A DNA stretch of 64,000 nucleotides from Tulasnella sp. 424 (taxonomy: Eukaryota; Basidiomycota; Agaricomycetes; Cantharellales; Tulasnellaceae). Positions 49,174 to 60,670 of this stretch are shown piece by piece (within the stretch, counting starts at the first letter, position 1; every line of letters starts with the position of its first letter). The stretch lies in NCBI GenBank assembly GCA_019633425.1, contig WSUB01000105.1, positions 62,001 through 126,000 of the forward strand, written 5' to 3'. The position numbers and the translations under genes were made by a program. The notes under the pieces are model-generated. The model had not been told where the DNA came from. It saw only the letters and a program-made list of their open reading frames with translations, and ran no database searches.

Positions 49174-49180
49174 TATAAAA
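49174..49180 (+). promoter_or_regulatory. TATA box of CBM1 copy 4
   Basis: TATAAAA 66 bp upstream of the ATG at 49246. Confidence 0.65.
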
Positions 49181-49245
49181 TGGAATGATTGAGCTGGCTT
49201 CAATATATCATCTCACCCCCTTCGTACCCATCGACGTCAGTTTCA

Positions 49246-49591
49246 ATGCTCTCGCTACGCGCCTTCATTGCTATCATCGCCGCCACTTCGCTTTCTTCCA
49301 ATGTTGTCGCACAGACACCGGTCCCGAATTGGGGACTGTGTGGTGGTCTGTGCTTCGGCGCTAATTATGTCGATCAACCTTGCGCTGGTGGATGGGTTTG
49401 CACTGTTGAGAGTGAGCGGCATCCCTATCGTAGTAAAGTCCTTCTGGAGGAGCTAACATGTTCTTCTATTATCAGATGCATACTATCAGTAAGTACCCTA
49501 ACGGTGCGACGCAAATCTCCTTTGGCTAATCTAATTCCCCTCGACCCTCAGTCAATGCTTGCCGCCTCCAGCTACAACCTCCTCCAAGTAG
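49246..49591 (+). CDS. Secreted CBM1-only peptide, copy 4
   Basis: Exons 49246-49411, 49476-49488 and 49552-49591 give 72 residues. The CBM1 reads NWGLCGG, LCFGANYVDQPCAGGW, VCTVE, NAYYHQC. It has a fifth cysteine in the loop after CGG that the other A-type copies lack, and a YVDQP loop in place of the shared PDIP. The Gln-Cys-Leu ending is the classical CBM1 end, followed by a short PPPATTSSK tail. The changed loop, with the rest of the gene conserved, looks like local replacement or rapid change. Confidence 0.82.
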
Positions 49592-49859
49592 AATTCCAGC
49601 CGTGATACGAATGGATCGTGCGGGTGCGTGGGCTCATTCTCTAGTCTTAGTCGCAGAGTAGGCTGACTACTCAAGTAATAAAGCCAAATACTAAAGCCTG
49701 GAGTGTCATTGTTCGAAACTACCTAGAAATAAAGACAAATTCTGAGTTCAATACTTGTAGAATGGCGGGCCTGATTGGATCCGTACTCGTCCCAGAGCCG
49801 ATACCCCTTCTACCATTGTGTCCTAACGTTGATAAAGGCTCCATGCCATAAACTCAATT

Positions 49860-50763
49860 GTGAAGCATCATATTTCATTAGACGAGAAATATTACACGCA
49901 AAGCCTTTGGACGTCGAACGTCTTGGAGCGTAACTGTGATGGCTACCGGAACGACGTTCTTGGCCCATGCGGTAACGTTGCTTGCTTCTTGGATTTTCGG
50001 ATGGCTCGGGGCTTGACGAGAGACAGACAGTTAACCCCGATCAAGTGATCTATGAAGGCTGTCACCTAGATCTCCGTAAATCGTATCTCCTTACTCTGCG
50101 CGGCGGGCTCAGTCGCTTATTCTTTCCGTGGTGAGGTAATGGCGGTGAGAATTCTATGGTACGGTGAGCAGGAAGGAAGCCCACGCTCCGCGGATGACTG
50201 AAAGTCTTCCCCTTCCTTTCTTCTCTCTGGGCAAATTAATTTTGGTGCCGCTGCCAAGTGAGACACTCCGGCAACTTATTTTTACCACGATACTCACAAT
50301 CTACTTCCACAAGTATTCATTGGGCCGGTCAACAATCGACTTCGCCGTTAAAAGCCCCCCTGTCATCAGGCTCCTCTATCCGTTGGACTACACAAAATTT
50401 CAAAATGCCCGGTTTAGTCCGCTTCATTCGGACTACTCAAGTTATGCTTGGTATGTTTAATCCCAATGGACTTCTCTTGTCTCACTTATTTTCCGAAACA
50501 CAACGCACGAATTGCTCAGCATAGGATGATTAAAGATGCCTGCAATAACACGGGGCGGTACTTTAGCTGTCGGCCTCAAATGTCGCACAACTTCGGAAAG
50601 CCTGACAGTGCTTCGTTTGAGACCCGTCCGGTTCGCTTTCCACCGCCATAGACGAACAATATATCACCGACCGGCTTTCCGTATCTTCCACTCCGAAAGT
50701 CCCCCAAAATGAGACGATAGGAGTGGCTTCAGTTCCCCACAATATTCAGTAAGGCCACTCTCG
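49860..50763 (+). repeat. B-type upstream block (copy 1)
   Basis: This block is repeated at 54425-55320 and, more decayed, at 62960-63515. It aligns with A-type modules only at two short stretches, the block GTCCGCTTCATTCGG (about 50418) and ACTTCGGAAAG..TGACAGT (about 50590), so A and B are old duplicates. At the TATA position of the intact B copy this one has CCCAAAA, so the promoter appears dead. Confidence 0.65.
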
Positions 50764-51110
50764 ATGCTCTCCCTCCGTACCTCTGCCTATATCATCGCTG
50801 GCGCATCAGTCTTGCCCGTGGTTGCTGCGCAGCAAGAGGTCCCACACTAGGGTGTCTGTGGCGGTAAGGAATTCAGTGATACACCTTTTACTCTGCGCCC
50901 CTGGGTGGGTTTGCACCGTTGCCAGTGAGTGGGACCGATTCGACCGTTGGTCTTCTGGTCGCGCTAACCTTTCGTTCCAACATCACCAGACGAGTGGCGA
51001 TAGTAAGCCCCCAACTTGAACCAAAACACTGACATGCACCGTATCATCTAACCAAATGCTGCTCACGTAGTGAATGCCTGTCTCCTCCCACAACACGCTC
51101 GGCCGCGTAG
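50764..51110 (+). pseudogene. CBM1 copy 5 (B type), broken
   Basis: The signal-peptide part is readable (MLSLRTSAYIIAGASVLPVV) but a TAG stands where the Trp/Tyr before CGG should be. Exon 1 is 5 nt shorter than the intact copies, which shifts the frame. The donor at 50925, the 13-nt middle exon (50990-51002, coding NEWR) and exon 3 (51071-51110) are still intact. Loss of the TATA box upstream fits a dead gene. Confidence 0.8.
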
Positions 51111-51899
51111 GCTCCATCTATCTTGGCGAAAAGGCTGGCTGTGAATGCTTGTACCCAGATTCCAGTGATGGAGGTAGTTTATAGTTTATATGATGGTTCC
51201 AACTCGAGTGTGATGGCTAAAGACTACCGGCGATCTATTAGCAGTTGATAACCATGTAGAAATCAATGCAATTCTCCAAATACCGTCCTTCCCGAATGAA
51301 GATTGCACCAGCAGTCCCACATTATTAACTCCAGAATCAGCAGATAGAGCGTTCAGCCTCAAAATTGCTACGTCTTTGGAACTGATTAAAGACATTTCAA
51401 TATGCTTAATAAGCCTCATCTGGAGTCTGCGGCGGAGCAACCGGAACTCGACGGCGCCGCACCATTACCGCGAGATCGAGCTGAAAAGGTGTATGGCTTG
51501 CAGTGCGTTGCTAGGAACAATACCAGCAGGAAGCACACTCTGCGATACTCACAGGAATCTTGGTCTTGGTTGTTCGACGGGTTCCTTGGCACGACATCCT
51601 AGCACGGCCTCCTGTCGTTATGAAGTGCTACAAAGACCATAATAACGATTGCAATGGGAGAAATTAAGGAGAGCTACGTTGCTAAAGCACCTAAATCAAG
51701 CGGCCAAAGTGCATTTAACCAAGCCTTTCAACGAACTTGAGGTATATTCGGAATAAGATAGCGCTTCCAGGAATTCAGAGTAGGAGCTTGGTGTATCCGA
51801 ATGAGACAAGCACGAAAGTCTGGTGAGCGATGTCCCTCAACTTCTACCCGCGATGTAAACATCCTGCTAGTTGCTCAGAATACGCATAATCTCAGTGAA

Positions 51900-52160
51900 G
51901 ATGACACCCAATATCCCCTCTCCTTCCTTTCTGACATAATTCTTCAAACTTCCTCTTCAAAGACGTGTAACATCACGAAATAATTTCGCCTTTGTGGGAC
52001 GGACGTTTCGATCCCGTATTCATATGAGGATCATCATTGCTGTCGGTGTTGCGATCCTCGTCGTCGTCATCATCATCCCCGTCGTCAGACCGACTCAAAA
52101 GTAAACCTTTTCCCCGACCCACTCCCAACCCCACCGTCTTCACCTACCGTTCTCCATACT
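51900..52160 (+). pseudogene. Synaptobrevin 3' fragment 3
   Basis: The last exon is complete in frame (52024-52104, [19 protein letters not shown] then VVRPTQK and stop) but its acceptor CAG is changed to CAT. Earlier exons are missing. An ATG-started 26-residue hydrophobic peptide remains open. Confidence 0.8.
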
Positions 52161-53241
52161 TCCGCGTGGTCTCACACGTAGGCGACCATGATGACTCTCC
52201 GCTCTTCCCGCCTCCGACCTCTTTGGACATTCCTTGACTTGACGATTCCACACCAGCCCTTGTCACGTTGCCCCGCTTTGATAAGAAGATGATATTATGT
52301 TACTACATGACCTTGTGTTGCTTCTATATCTGTCGGCTCTCATCCCCGTGTTTTCTCTCGATGCCGGTTTCGCCGAGCTCTCTCACGCCTGCCCTACGGT
52401 TGGCGAAACCCTCGCAATGTCAGCTGCCGCCGAGCCGTTCCCGATCACAGCATAGTGTTCTTGAGAGGCAGGCCTTCTTAGTCGCAGCTCACGGTGGGGG
52501 GTTATCATTGCTCGACACAGCTAAGGCGGCTTTAAGGCGAACTGTTGGCAGTATCGATTCGCTAAGGAAGACTTGGTTTAAACGCTAAATCTTCAGCCGA
52601 AGGGAATTCGATGGGCTTTTCTCTATAATGATTGGTCTTATCGTGAAGGTCGATCTCAGAGTGGCGTGGCAAAAGATGACTAGACGGAGGTGACTAACCG
52701 CCGAGTTCTTCCCAAAACTGCGATCGAATACCATACACCCCGGTAACTTTTTGCCTACGGTATAATCCTGGCCGGCTCCCACAGCTCCCAATTGGGTCGG
52801 TCAACGCCGGCTAGGCTGTCAAAAAACCTCGTTTGTCGCCCCTTCGGGCATCTGTTATTCCATAGGCCTCAAAATTGACGACCAAGTCCGCTTCATTCGG
52901 GCTTCACAAGTTCTGGTAGGTTTGATCCAGTGAGCGCGTTCAGTTGAGAGCGCCCTGCCATGCTGAGAAGTTCAGCGCTGGTTTTTCGGAAGAGAGGAGA
53001 TTCACGTCGAGATATTCGCAATAGTACCCAATGGAGCTGTATCTGGTGGACACCTTCGTTGAGTATGTTCGGAAAGATTGACAAGATTCCGCTCGCGACC
53101 GATCAAAACGCTGCGGAGCACGACACCTGACCAGCGGATTCCAATCTACGTTAGCAGCTCAGGGCGCTGGATAAAACGAAATGATTGCGCTGGCTTCAAG
53201 AGACCATCTCACCCCCTCCGTGCCCATCGACGTCAGTTTCA

Positions 53242-53594
53242 ATGCTCTCGCTCCGCGCCTTCATTGTTGTCATCGCCTCCGCATCGCTTTCTTCCGCTGC
53301 TGCCGCACAGACAGCTCCAGTCGGTCCCTACGACTGGTGTGGTGGTGTAATCTTGGGCGATGGTCCCGATCTCCCATGCGCTAATGGATGGATTTGCACT
53401 GCTAACAGTGAGCGGCATCCCTATGATAGCAACGTCCTTCTGGAGGAGCTAACATGTTCTTCTAATATTAGATAAATATTTTCAGTAAGTGCCCCAGCGG
53501 CCCGACGCAAATCCTACTTTGGCTAATCCAACTCCCCACGACCCTCAGTCAATGCTTGCCGCCTCCTGTTACAGCTACAACCTCCTCCGCGTAG
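53242..53594 (+). CDS. Secreted CBM1-only peptide, copy 6 (A2 type)
   Basis: Exons 53242-53407, 53472-53484 and 53549-53594 give 74 residues. The signal peptide ends AAAAQ rather than NVVAQ. The CBM1 reads YDWCGG, VILGDGPDLPCANGW, ICTAN, NKYFHQC. Here the first aromatic Trp sits one place closer to the first cysteine than in NWGLCGG, and the aromatic pair is Tyr-Phe. Lys precedes it, so the binding face differs from copies 1-4. Copy 8 shares these traits. The TATA position reads GATAAAA, one base off the other copies, so expression could be lower. Confidence 0.8.
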
Positions 53595-54424
53595 ACTTCC
53601 AACCGTGATGCGAAGGGACCGTGCGGGTGCGTGGGCTCATCCTCTAGTTTTAGTCGCAGACTCGGCTGACGATTCAAGTAGTAATAGGGCTAAATACTAA
53701 AGCCTGGAGTGCCATTGTTTGACACTACGTAGAAATAAAGACGAATACAGAATCTAAGATTTGTAGAATGGCGGGCCTGGTCGGATCCATACCAGTCCCA
53801 AAGCTAATACCTCTTCCAACCTTGTGTCCTAACGTGGATAAAGGCTCCATGCCATAGACTTAATTAGGCAAGAGGAGTTCTTTTTCAAGGTACAACCGCC
53901 AGAGAGAAACCATCAAAAATTGCATGGCAAGCTTTCGGAGGATGGCGAAATTGTACGAAACTCACTACCTCTGGTCCCTGTAAGCCGGTGAAATTCTCAT
54001 CTCGACCGTGAGCAGCTCAGCCCACTTGTCCGGCAGCATTTCCCCTTACGAAAAGACGCGTGACTTTCGCTTACCCGGAGGCCGCGAGGTACGTAGTGAT
54101 GCCGCAATGGACAGGGCCACTTGCTGTCTCAGTTCAGTCATCAAAATCCAATATGCACGTGATACTGACCTGAAGGCTTTAGCAAAGAGGGATGAAGCTA
54201 AGTCTAGCATTTCATGGGCCGAGAGAGCGACGACGACTGTCGCCGGTAACAATTCCGGTGGGCGGAATACTTTGGCACTTGGATGGAACGATGTCGCATG
54301 TGTTGTACGGCCGATGCCGGTATTTCAAGACGAGTGCTATGTCGAGCAGTGTTGAGTGAACAAGAGTCCAAAGGAACGAGTTAATGTCTGTTGTCATGCG
54401 CATTAGCGGAGCACAAGCTCAATT

Positions 54425-55320
54425 TTGAAGCATCGGAATTTCATTAGACGAGAAATATTACACGCAAAGCCTTTGGATGTCGAACTTCTTGAAGCGTAGC
54501 TGTGATGGCTACGGAACGACGCTCTTGGCCCATGCGGTAACGTTGCTTGCTTCTTGGATTTTCGGATGGCTCGGGGCTTGACGAGGAGACAGACAGCAAA
54601 CCCCAGTCAAGTGATCTATGAAGGCTGTCACCTAGATCTCCGTAAATCGTATCTCCTTACTTTGCGCGGCGGGCTCAGTCGCTTATTCTTTCCGTGGTGA
54701 GGTAATGGCGGTGAGAATTCTATGGTCCGGTGAGCAGGCCGGAAGCCCACGCTCCGCGGATGACTGAAAATCTTCCCCTTCCTTTCTTCTCTCTGGGCAA
54801 ATTAATTTTGGCGCCGCTGCCGAGTGAGACACTTCGGCAACCTTTTTTTTACCACGATACTCACAATCTACTTCCACAAGCATTCATTGGGCCGGTCAAC
54901 AATCAACTTCGCCGTTACTGTCATCAGGCTCCTCTATCCGTTGGCCCACATAAAATTTAAAATGCCCGGTTTAGTCCGCTTCATTCGGACTACTCAAGTT
55001 ATGTTTGGTATGTTTAATCCCAATGGACTTCTCTTGTCTCACTTATTTTCCGAAACACAACGCACAAGTCGCTCAGCATCAAATGATTGAAGACGCCTGC
55101 AATCACACCGGGCGGTACTTTAGCTGTAGGTCCCAAATGTTGCACAACTTCGGAAAGCCTGACAGTGCTTCGTTTTATATTCGTTCTGTTCGCTTTTCAC
55201 CGCCGTAAATGGACAATATATCGCCGACCGGCTTTCCGCATCTTCCGCTCTGGACGTCCTATAAAATGAGATGATAAGAGTAGCTGTAGTCTCTTTCAAT
55301 ATTCAGTAAGCTCAGTCTTG
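54425..55320 (+). repeat. B-type upstream block (copy 2)
   Basis: Close relative of 49860-50763, offset by about 4.56 kb. The conserved blocks are at about 54973-54992 and 55147-55166. A TATAAAA at 55260-55266 lies 54 bp before the ATG of copy 7. Confidence 0.7.
55260..55266 (+). promoter_or_regulatory. TATA box of CBM1 copy 7
   Basis: TATAAAA followed by TGAGATGATAAGAG, clearly related to the A-type context and the only intact TATA among the B-type copies. Confidence 0.6.
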
Positions 55321-55676
55321 ATGCTCTCCCTCCGTACCTTTGTCATTATCATCGCTGGCGCGTCAGTCGCTTCCATGGCGGCTGCGCAGCAAACGGAGAT
55401 CCCACACTATGGTCTCTGTGGTGGTAAGGCAACCACCATCGATCCACCTGCGCCTTGCGCCGGTGGGTGGGTTTGTGTTCATAGCAGTGAGTAGGCCCGA
55501 TTCGACCGTAAGCCTTCCGGTGGCGCTGACTCTTCTTTCGAAACATCACCAGACGACTGGTGGTTGTAAGCAGCCCAACTTGAACAAAACGCCGGCATGG
55601 ATCATACTGTTTAACCAAATCTCTTTCACGTAGTCAATGCCTGCCTGCTCCCGCGACGACAACCTCAGCCACGTAG
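55321..55676 (+). CDS. Secreted CBM1-only peptide, copy 7 (B type)
   Basis: Exons 55321-55486, 55553-55565 and 55634-55676 give 73 residues. The signal peptide is MLSLRTFVIIIAGASVASMA. The CBM1 reads HYGLCGG, IDPPAPCAGGW, VCVHS, NDWWFQC: Tyr replaces the first Trp and the microexon supplies a Trp-Trp pair instead of Tyr-Tyr. The tail is PAPATTTSAT. It is the only intact B-type copy, yet it keeps the same three-exon plan and 13-nt middle exon, so that structure predates the A/B split. Confidence 0.8.
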
Positions 55677-55959
55677 GCTTTGTCTATCCTGACGATAGGC
55701 TGTCCGTGAGTGCTTGGGCCCAGATTTCAGTGGTAGAGGTAGCTTATCGCTCATGTGATAGGTTCCAATTCCGTTGTGATGGCTGAAGATTGCCGACGAT
55801 GTATTGGTAGTTGATAGCCATGTAGAAATCAATAAATTTTCCAAATACAGTCTCCCCCGAGTGACGACTGCACCGACAATCCCATGCTATTAAGCCCAGA
55901 GTCAGCGGATAGAGCTCTCAGCATTTACAACTGCCACGTCGTTGAAAGTGAATGAAAGA

Positions 55960-56945
55960 CAACACGTTCCGATAGGCTCAGTACGCTTCATTTGTACTGT
56001 ACGGCGACAACCAGAAGACAAAATCAAACCACTTGGTTCTCCAATCGTCAAGTAAGACCTATATTCAAACTTGTCGCAAATTAGACGAAAACGTGGATGG
56101 GGTCAATGGATTGAGTAAAACTGAGAGGGAACCGGACCTTGGTTCATCGGGAACAACCCCATCAGTAACTCACCCCCACCACACACTGCGCACGGCGAGG
56201 GACCACCCCATCCTTGATAACGGCAGCTACGGGTTTCGTACAACGCAATCAGCAGGTAACCACTCGACTTCAGGAAATTAATGGACCGTTCGCATTCGAT
56301 GCTACGCGCATTTGAGTCGAGGGGCACGGGAAGTCCCCACTCCGTCAGGATCGCCAACCGAAAAGTTGAGGGGTGGCATGCCAAGCACATTACAGAAGAC
56401 CTATCAGCTTTATTCAACGTCATAGATAAGAATGAGGAGAACAAAAGGAACAAAGTTCAAGGCTGCCAGCAAGACGAAGCATCGCAAGACTAAGATTGCC
56501 TCGTCGGAGGCCCCCGCGACTGCGGGATACAGTAACTGCAGGAACAATTGGCGAGATGCACGGGTGACCAGTAAGCGCTCTCAGCCTCGGAGGTGGTACT
56601 CGGATTCTGGAAGTGTCCGCAAGAATTGAATTCGGTGTTTCCCGTGGAGGTTCTCGTGAGGAAAGGCGTTCGAGTTTAAAACGTACTGTCCGAATCAGTA
56701 TAACGAGCTGCGGACCCCGCGTGGTGCGGGTTATGTAGAGAAAACTGGCACTGGGAAGGACTGGCTGAGGTCGTTCCGGACAGCCTGAAACGAACGAGCG
56801 CTTGAGCGGAGTCTGAAGGTCAGCTTTGGGATAGAAGCGGGGGCCCAGCTCTGGTATTCTTGAGCCCAGCAGCACTAATAAAGCGCAACACACTCGGCTC
56901 AGTATCATTACCACTTGCCATACCTCAAATTTGCTCTAGATCAGT
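55960..56945. repeat. X segment, copy 1
   Basis: Sequence of about 1 kb inserted between a B-type 3' flank and a synaptobrevin fragment. It recurs at 59200-60185 with high similarity, including the same junctions. Open frames on both strands are not conserved between the two copies, so I do not call a gene. Confidence 0.6.
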
Positions 56946-57460
56946 CCCTTTTGGGTGTCTCTGCTTAAGGTTTCCGACGTGGTGCGAATGGGGTCGAAGG
57001 TGAGCATTGTTCTCCTGTCATCAGCTCCAACACCAAAACCCCATGGATGTACTTGGTGTCTGACAAAATATTTTATGGTCTCCTTCTGTTTCGCAGAATA
57101 TGTAGTGGAAGGATATGAAGGTGAGCGATTCGCCCGTTGCCAAGGATCGCTGGTTCAGGGTCCCCAGATAACTGACGAAACCTCCCTCCTCCTTCTTTTT
57201 TGGGACAATTCCCCTAACGCCCTTTTCAACGACGTCCAACATAATGAAATGATTCCCCTCTGTGGGACGGACGTTTCGACCCCGTATTCATATGAGGATC
57301 ATCATTGCTGTCGGTGCTGCTATCCTCCTCGTCATCATCATCGTCATCGTCCCCATCGTCAAATCGACTCAGAAGTAAACCCTTTCCCCGACACACTCCG
57401 TTGCAACCCGCCATCTTCACCTACTGTTCTCCAAACTTCCCCGTGGTCTCACATGTAGGC
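56946..57460 (+). pseudogene. Synaptobrevin 3' fragment 4 (exons 3-5)
   Basis: The longest type of fragment. Exon 3 is cut at its start and carries a CAA-to-TAA stop (about 56966). Exon 4 (57097-57120) has a Trp codon changed to TAG. The last exon (57292-57378) lost its AG acceptor and gained two codons in the hydrophobic run. It is a dead copy. Confidence 0.82.
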
Positions 57461-58520
57461 GACCATGATGACTCTCCGCTCTTCCCGCCTCCAACCTCTT
57501 TGGACATTCCTTGACTTGACGATTCCCCACCAGCCCTTGTCACGTTGTTTTGTTTTGATGAGAAGATGATAGCATGCTACTACAAGACCTTGTGTTGCTT
57601 CTATATCTGTCGGCTCTCATCCCCGTGTTTTCTCTCGATGCCGGTTTCGCCGAGCTCTCTCACACCTGCCCTGCGGTTGGCGAAATCTTCGCAATGTCAG
57701 CTGCCGCCGAGCCGTTCCCGATCACAGCATAGTGTTCTTGAGAAGCAGGCCATCGTAGTCGCAGCTCACAGTGGAGGTTTACTGCTCGGCGCGGCTGGGA
57801 TGGCTTTACAGCGAACTCTGGGCTGGATAGGGAGTATCGATTCGCGAAGGAGGACATGGTCCAAACGCTAAATCTTCAGCCGGAGGGAGCTCGATGAGCT
57901 TTCCTCTATAAAGGTTGTTCTGATCGTGAAAGTCGATCTCAGAGTGGCGTGGCAAAGGATGACCAGATGGAGCTGACCAAACCTCCAGTGCGTTCTCCAT
58001 TCCTTACAGTTGGGTTCTTCCTAAAGCTACGGTAGAATACCATACATCCCGGCGACCTTTCTGCCTACGGTAGAATACCATTTATCCCGGCGACCTTTCT
58101 GCCTACGGTCTAATCCCGGCCGGCTCCCACAGTTCACTATTGGGTCGTTGAACGTCGGCTAGGCCACTGAAAGGCTTCGTTTGTCGCCCCTTCGGACATC
58201 TATTATTCCATAGGCGTCAGAATTGACTACCAAGTCCGCTTCATTCGGGCTACACAATTCAAGTTCTGGTAGGTTTGATCCAGTGAACGCATGCAATTGA
58301 GAGCACCCTGCCATGCTCAGGAGCTCAGCGCTGGCTTTTCGGGAGAGAGCGTATTCTCGTCGAGATATTTCGCAATAGGACCCAATGGAGCTGTATCTGG
58401 TGGACACTTTCGTTGAGTAAGCTCGGAAAGATTGACAAGATTCCGCTCGTGACCGGTCGAAACGCGGAACACCACAGCTGACCAGCGGATCCCAGTTTGT
58501 GTTTGCAGCTCAGGGCGCTG

Positions 58521-58527
58521 TATAAAA
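58521..58527 (+). promoter_or_regulatory. TATA box of CBM1 copy 8
   Basis: TATAAAA 71 bp upstream of the ATG at 58599; the spacer is slightly longer because of a poly-C expansion near 58565. Confidence 0.65.
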
Positions 58528-58598
58528 TGAAATGATTGAGCTGGCTTCAATAGGTCATCTCACCCCCCCCCCCTCGGTGCCCATCGACGTCAGATTCA

Positions 58599-58907
58599 AT
58601 GCTCTCGCTCCGCGCCTTCATTGTTATCATCGCCTCGACTTCGCTTTCTTCCACTGCTGTCGCACAGACAGCTCCAATCGCTCGCTACGGCTGGTGTGGT
58701 GGTGTAATCTTGGGCGATGGTCCCGATCTCCCTTGCGCTGATGGATCGCAATGCGTTGCTCTGAGTGAGTGGCATCCCAACCTTTCTGGATGAGCTAACA
58801 TGTTCTTCTAATCTTAGATAAATACTTTCAGTAAGTGCTCTAGCGGTCTAATGCGAATTCTACTTTGGCTAATCCGACTCTCCATGACCCTCAGTCAATG
58901 CTTGTAG
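58599..58907 (+). CDS. Secreted CBM1-only peptide, copy 8 (A2 type, tail lost)
   Basis: Exons 58599-58764, 58818-58830 and 58895-58907 give 63 residues. The CBM1 reads RYGWCGG, VILGDGPDLPCADGS, QCVAL, NKYFHQC. A TAG directly after the final Cys-Leu removes the Thr/Ser tail, leaving a complete CBM1. The conserved Gly-Trp before the third cysteine is Gly-Ser-Gln here. Intron 1 is shorter than in the other copies (53 bp). It may still be functional, but relaxed constraint is likely. Confidence 0.72.
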
Positions 58908-59199
58908 CCTAGTTTTACAGCTACACCCTCCTCCGCGTAGACTTCCAACCGCGATGCGAAGAGATCGGGCGGGTGTGTGGGCTCATACTCTAGTCTTAGT
59001 CGCCGAGTGGGCTGGCGGTTCAAGTAATAGGGCTAAATACTAAAGCCTGGAGTGTCATTGTTTGACACTATGTAGAAATAAAGACGAATACAGAATCTAA
59101 GATTTGTAGAATGTCGGGCCTGGTCGGAAGCCCAGAGTCAGCAGATAGAGCCCTCAGCCTCAAAATTGCCACGTCGTTGAAAGTGAATGAAAGACAACA

Positions 59200-60185
59200 C
59201 GTTCCGATAGGCTCAGTACGCTTCATTTGTACTTTATGGCGGCAACCCGAAGACAAAATCAAACCACTTAGTCTCCAATCGTCAAGTAAGACCTATACTC
59301 AAACTTGTCGCAAATTAGACGAAAACATGGATGGGGTCAATGGATTGAGTAAAACTCTGAGAGACCTGGACCTTGGTTCATCGGGAACAACCCAATCAGT
59401 AACTCACCCCCACCACACACTGCACACGGCGAGGGACCACCCCATCCTTGATAACGGCAGCTACGGGTTTCGTACAACGCAATCAGCAGGTAACCACTCG
59501 ACTTCAGGAAATTAATGGACCATTCGCATTCGCGCATTTGAGTCGAGGGGCACGGGGAGTCCCCGCTCCATCAGGATGATATCGCCAACCGAAAAACTGA
59601 GGGGTGGCACGCCAAGCTCGTTACAAAAGACCTGTCAGCTTGATTCAACGTCATAGATAAGAGTGACGAAAAAAAGGAACAAAGTTCGAGGCTGCAAGCA
59701 AGACGAAGCATCGCAAGACTAAGATTGCCTCGCCCTTTACGACTGAAACGGTGAGGCCCCCGCGACTGCGGATACAGTAAATGCAGGAACGATTGGCGAG
59801 ATGCACGGGTGACCAGTAAGCGCTCTCAGCCTCGGAGGTGGTATTCGGGTTCAGGAAGTGTCCGCAAGAATTGAATTCGGTGTTTCCCGTGGAGGTTCTC
59901 GTGAGGAAAAGGCGTTCGAGTTTAAAACGTAATGTCCGAATCAGTATAACGAGCTGCGGACCCCGCATGGTGCGGGTAGTGTAGAGGATGCTGGCACCGG
60001 AGAGGACTGGCCGAGGTCATTCCCGACAGCCTGAAACAAATGAGCGCTTGAGCGGAGTCTGAAGGTCAGCTTTGGGATGGAAGGGGGGCCCAGCTCTGGT
60101 ATTCTTGAGCCCAGCAGCACTAATAAAGATCGACACACTCGTTTCAGTATCACGACAACTAGCCATACCTCACATTCGTTCTAGA
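59200..60185. repeat. X segment, copy 2
   Basis: Second copy of the segment at 55960-56945, displaced by about 3.24 kb, preceded by the same B-type flank and followed by the same synaptobrevin fragment. Confidence 0.6.
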
Positions 60186-60670
60186 CCAGTCCCTTTTGGG
60201 TGTTTCTGCTCAAGGTTTCCGAAGTGGTGCGAATAGGGTCCGAAAGGTGAGCATTGTCCTCCTGTCATCAGCTCCAACACCAAAACCCCATGGATGTACT
60301 TGGTGTCTGACCAAATAGTTTATGGTCTCCTTATGTTTCGCAGAATACGTGGTGGAAGGATATGAGGGTGAGCGATTCAAGGATCGCTGGTTCAGGTCCC
60401 CAGTGTGAAACCTCCCCTCTCCTTCCTTTTGGGACAACTCCCCTAACGCCCTTTTCAACGACGTCCAACGTTATGAAATGATTCACCTCTTTTGGACGGA
60501 CGCTTCGACCCCGTATTCAGATCAGGATCATCATGGCTGTTGGTGTTGCTATCCTCCACGTCATTAGCACCGTCTCCATCGTCAAATCGACTCAAAAGTA
60601 AACCCTTTCCCCGACCCACTCCCAGCCCCGCCGTCTACATCTACCGTTCTCCATACTTCCCCGTTCTCCA
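60186..60670 (+). pseudogene. Synaptobrevin 3' fragment 5 (exons 3-5)
   Basis: Same extent as fragment 4. Exon 3 remains mostly readable (QGFRSGANRVRK-like). Exon 4 (60344-60367) keeps its Trp codons. The last exon (60521-60601) has its AG acceptor but several substitutions turn hydrophobic positions polar (HVISTVS). Exons 1 and 2 are missing, so it has no start. Confidence 0.8.

Noticed and set aside
56420..60153. Minus-strand frame in the X segment (56420-56914) as a gene
   Set aside because: In the second X copy the frame is broken into two pieces (59651-59968 and 59941-60153), so it is not maintained.
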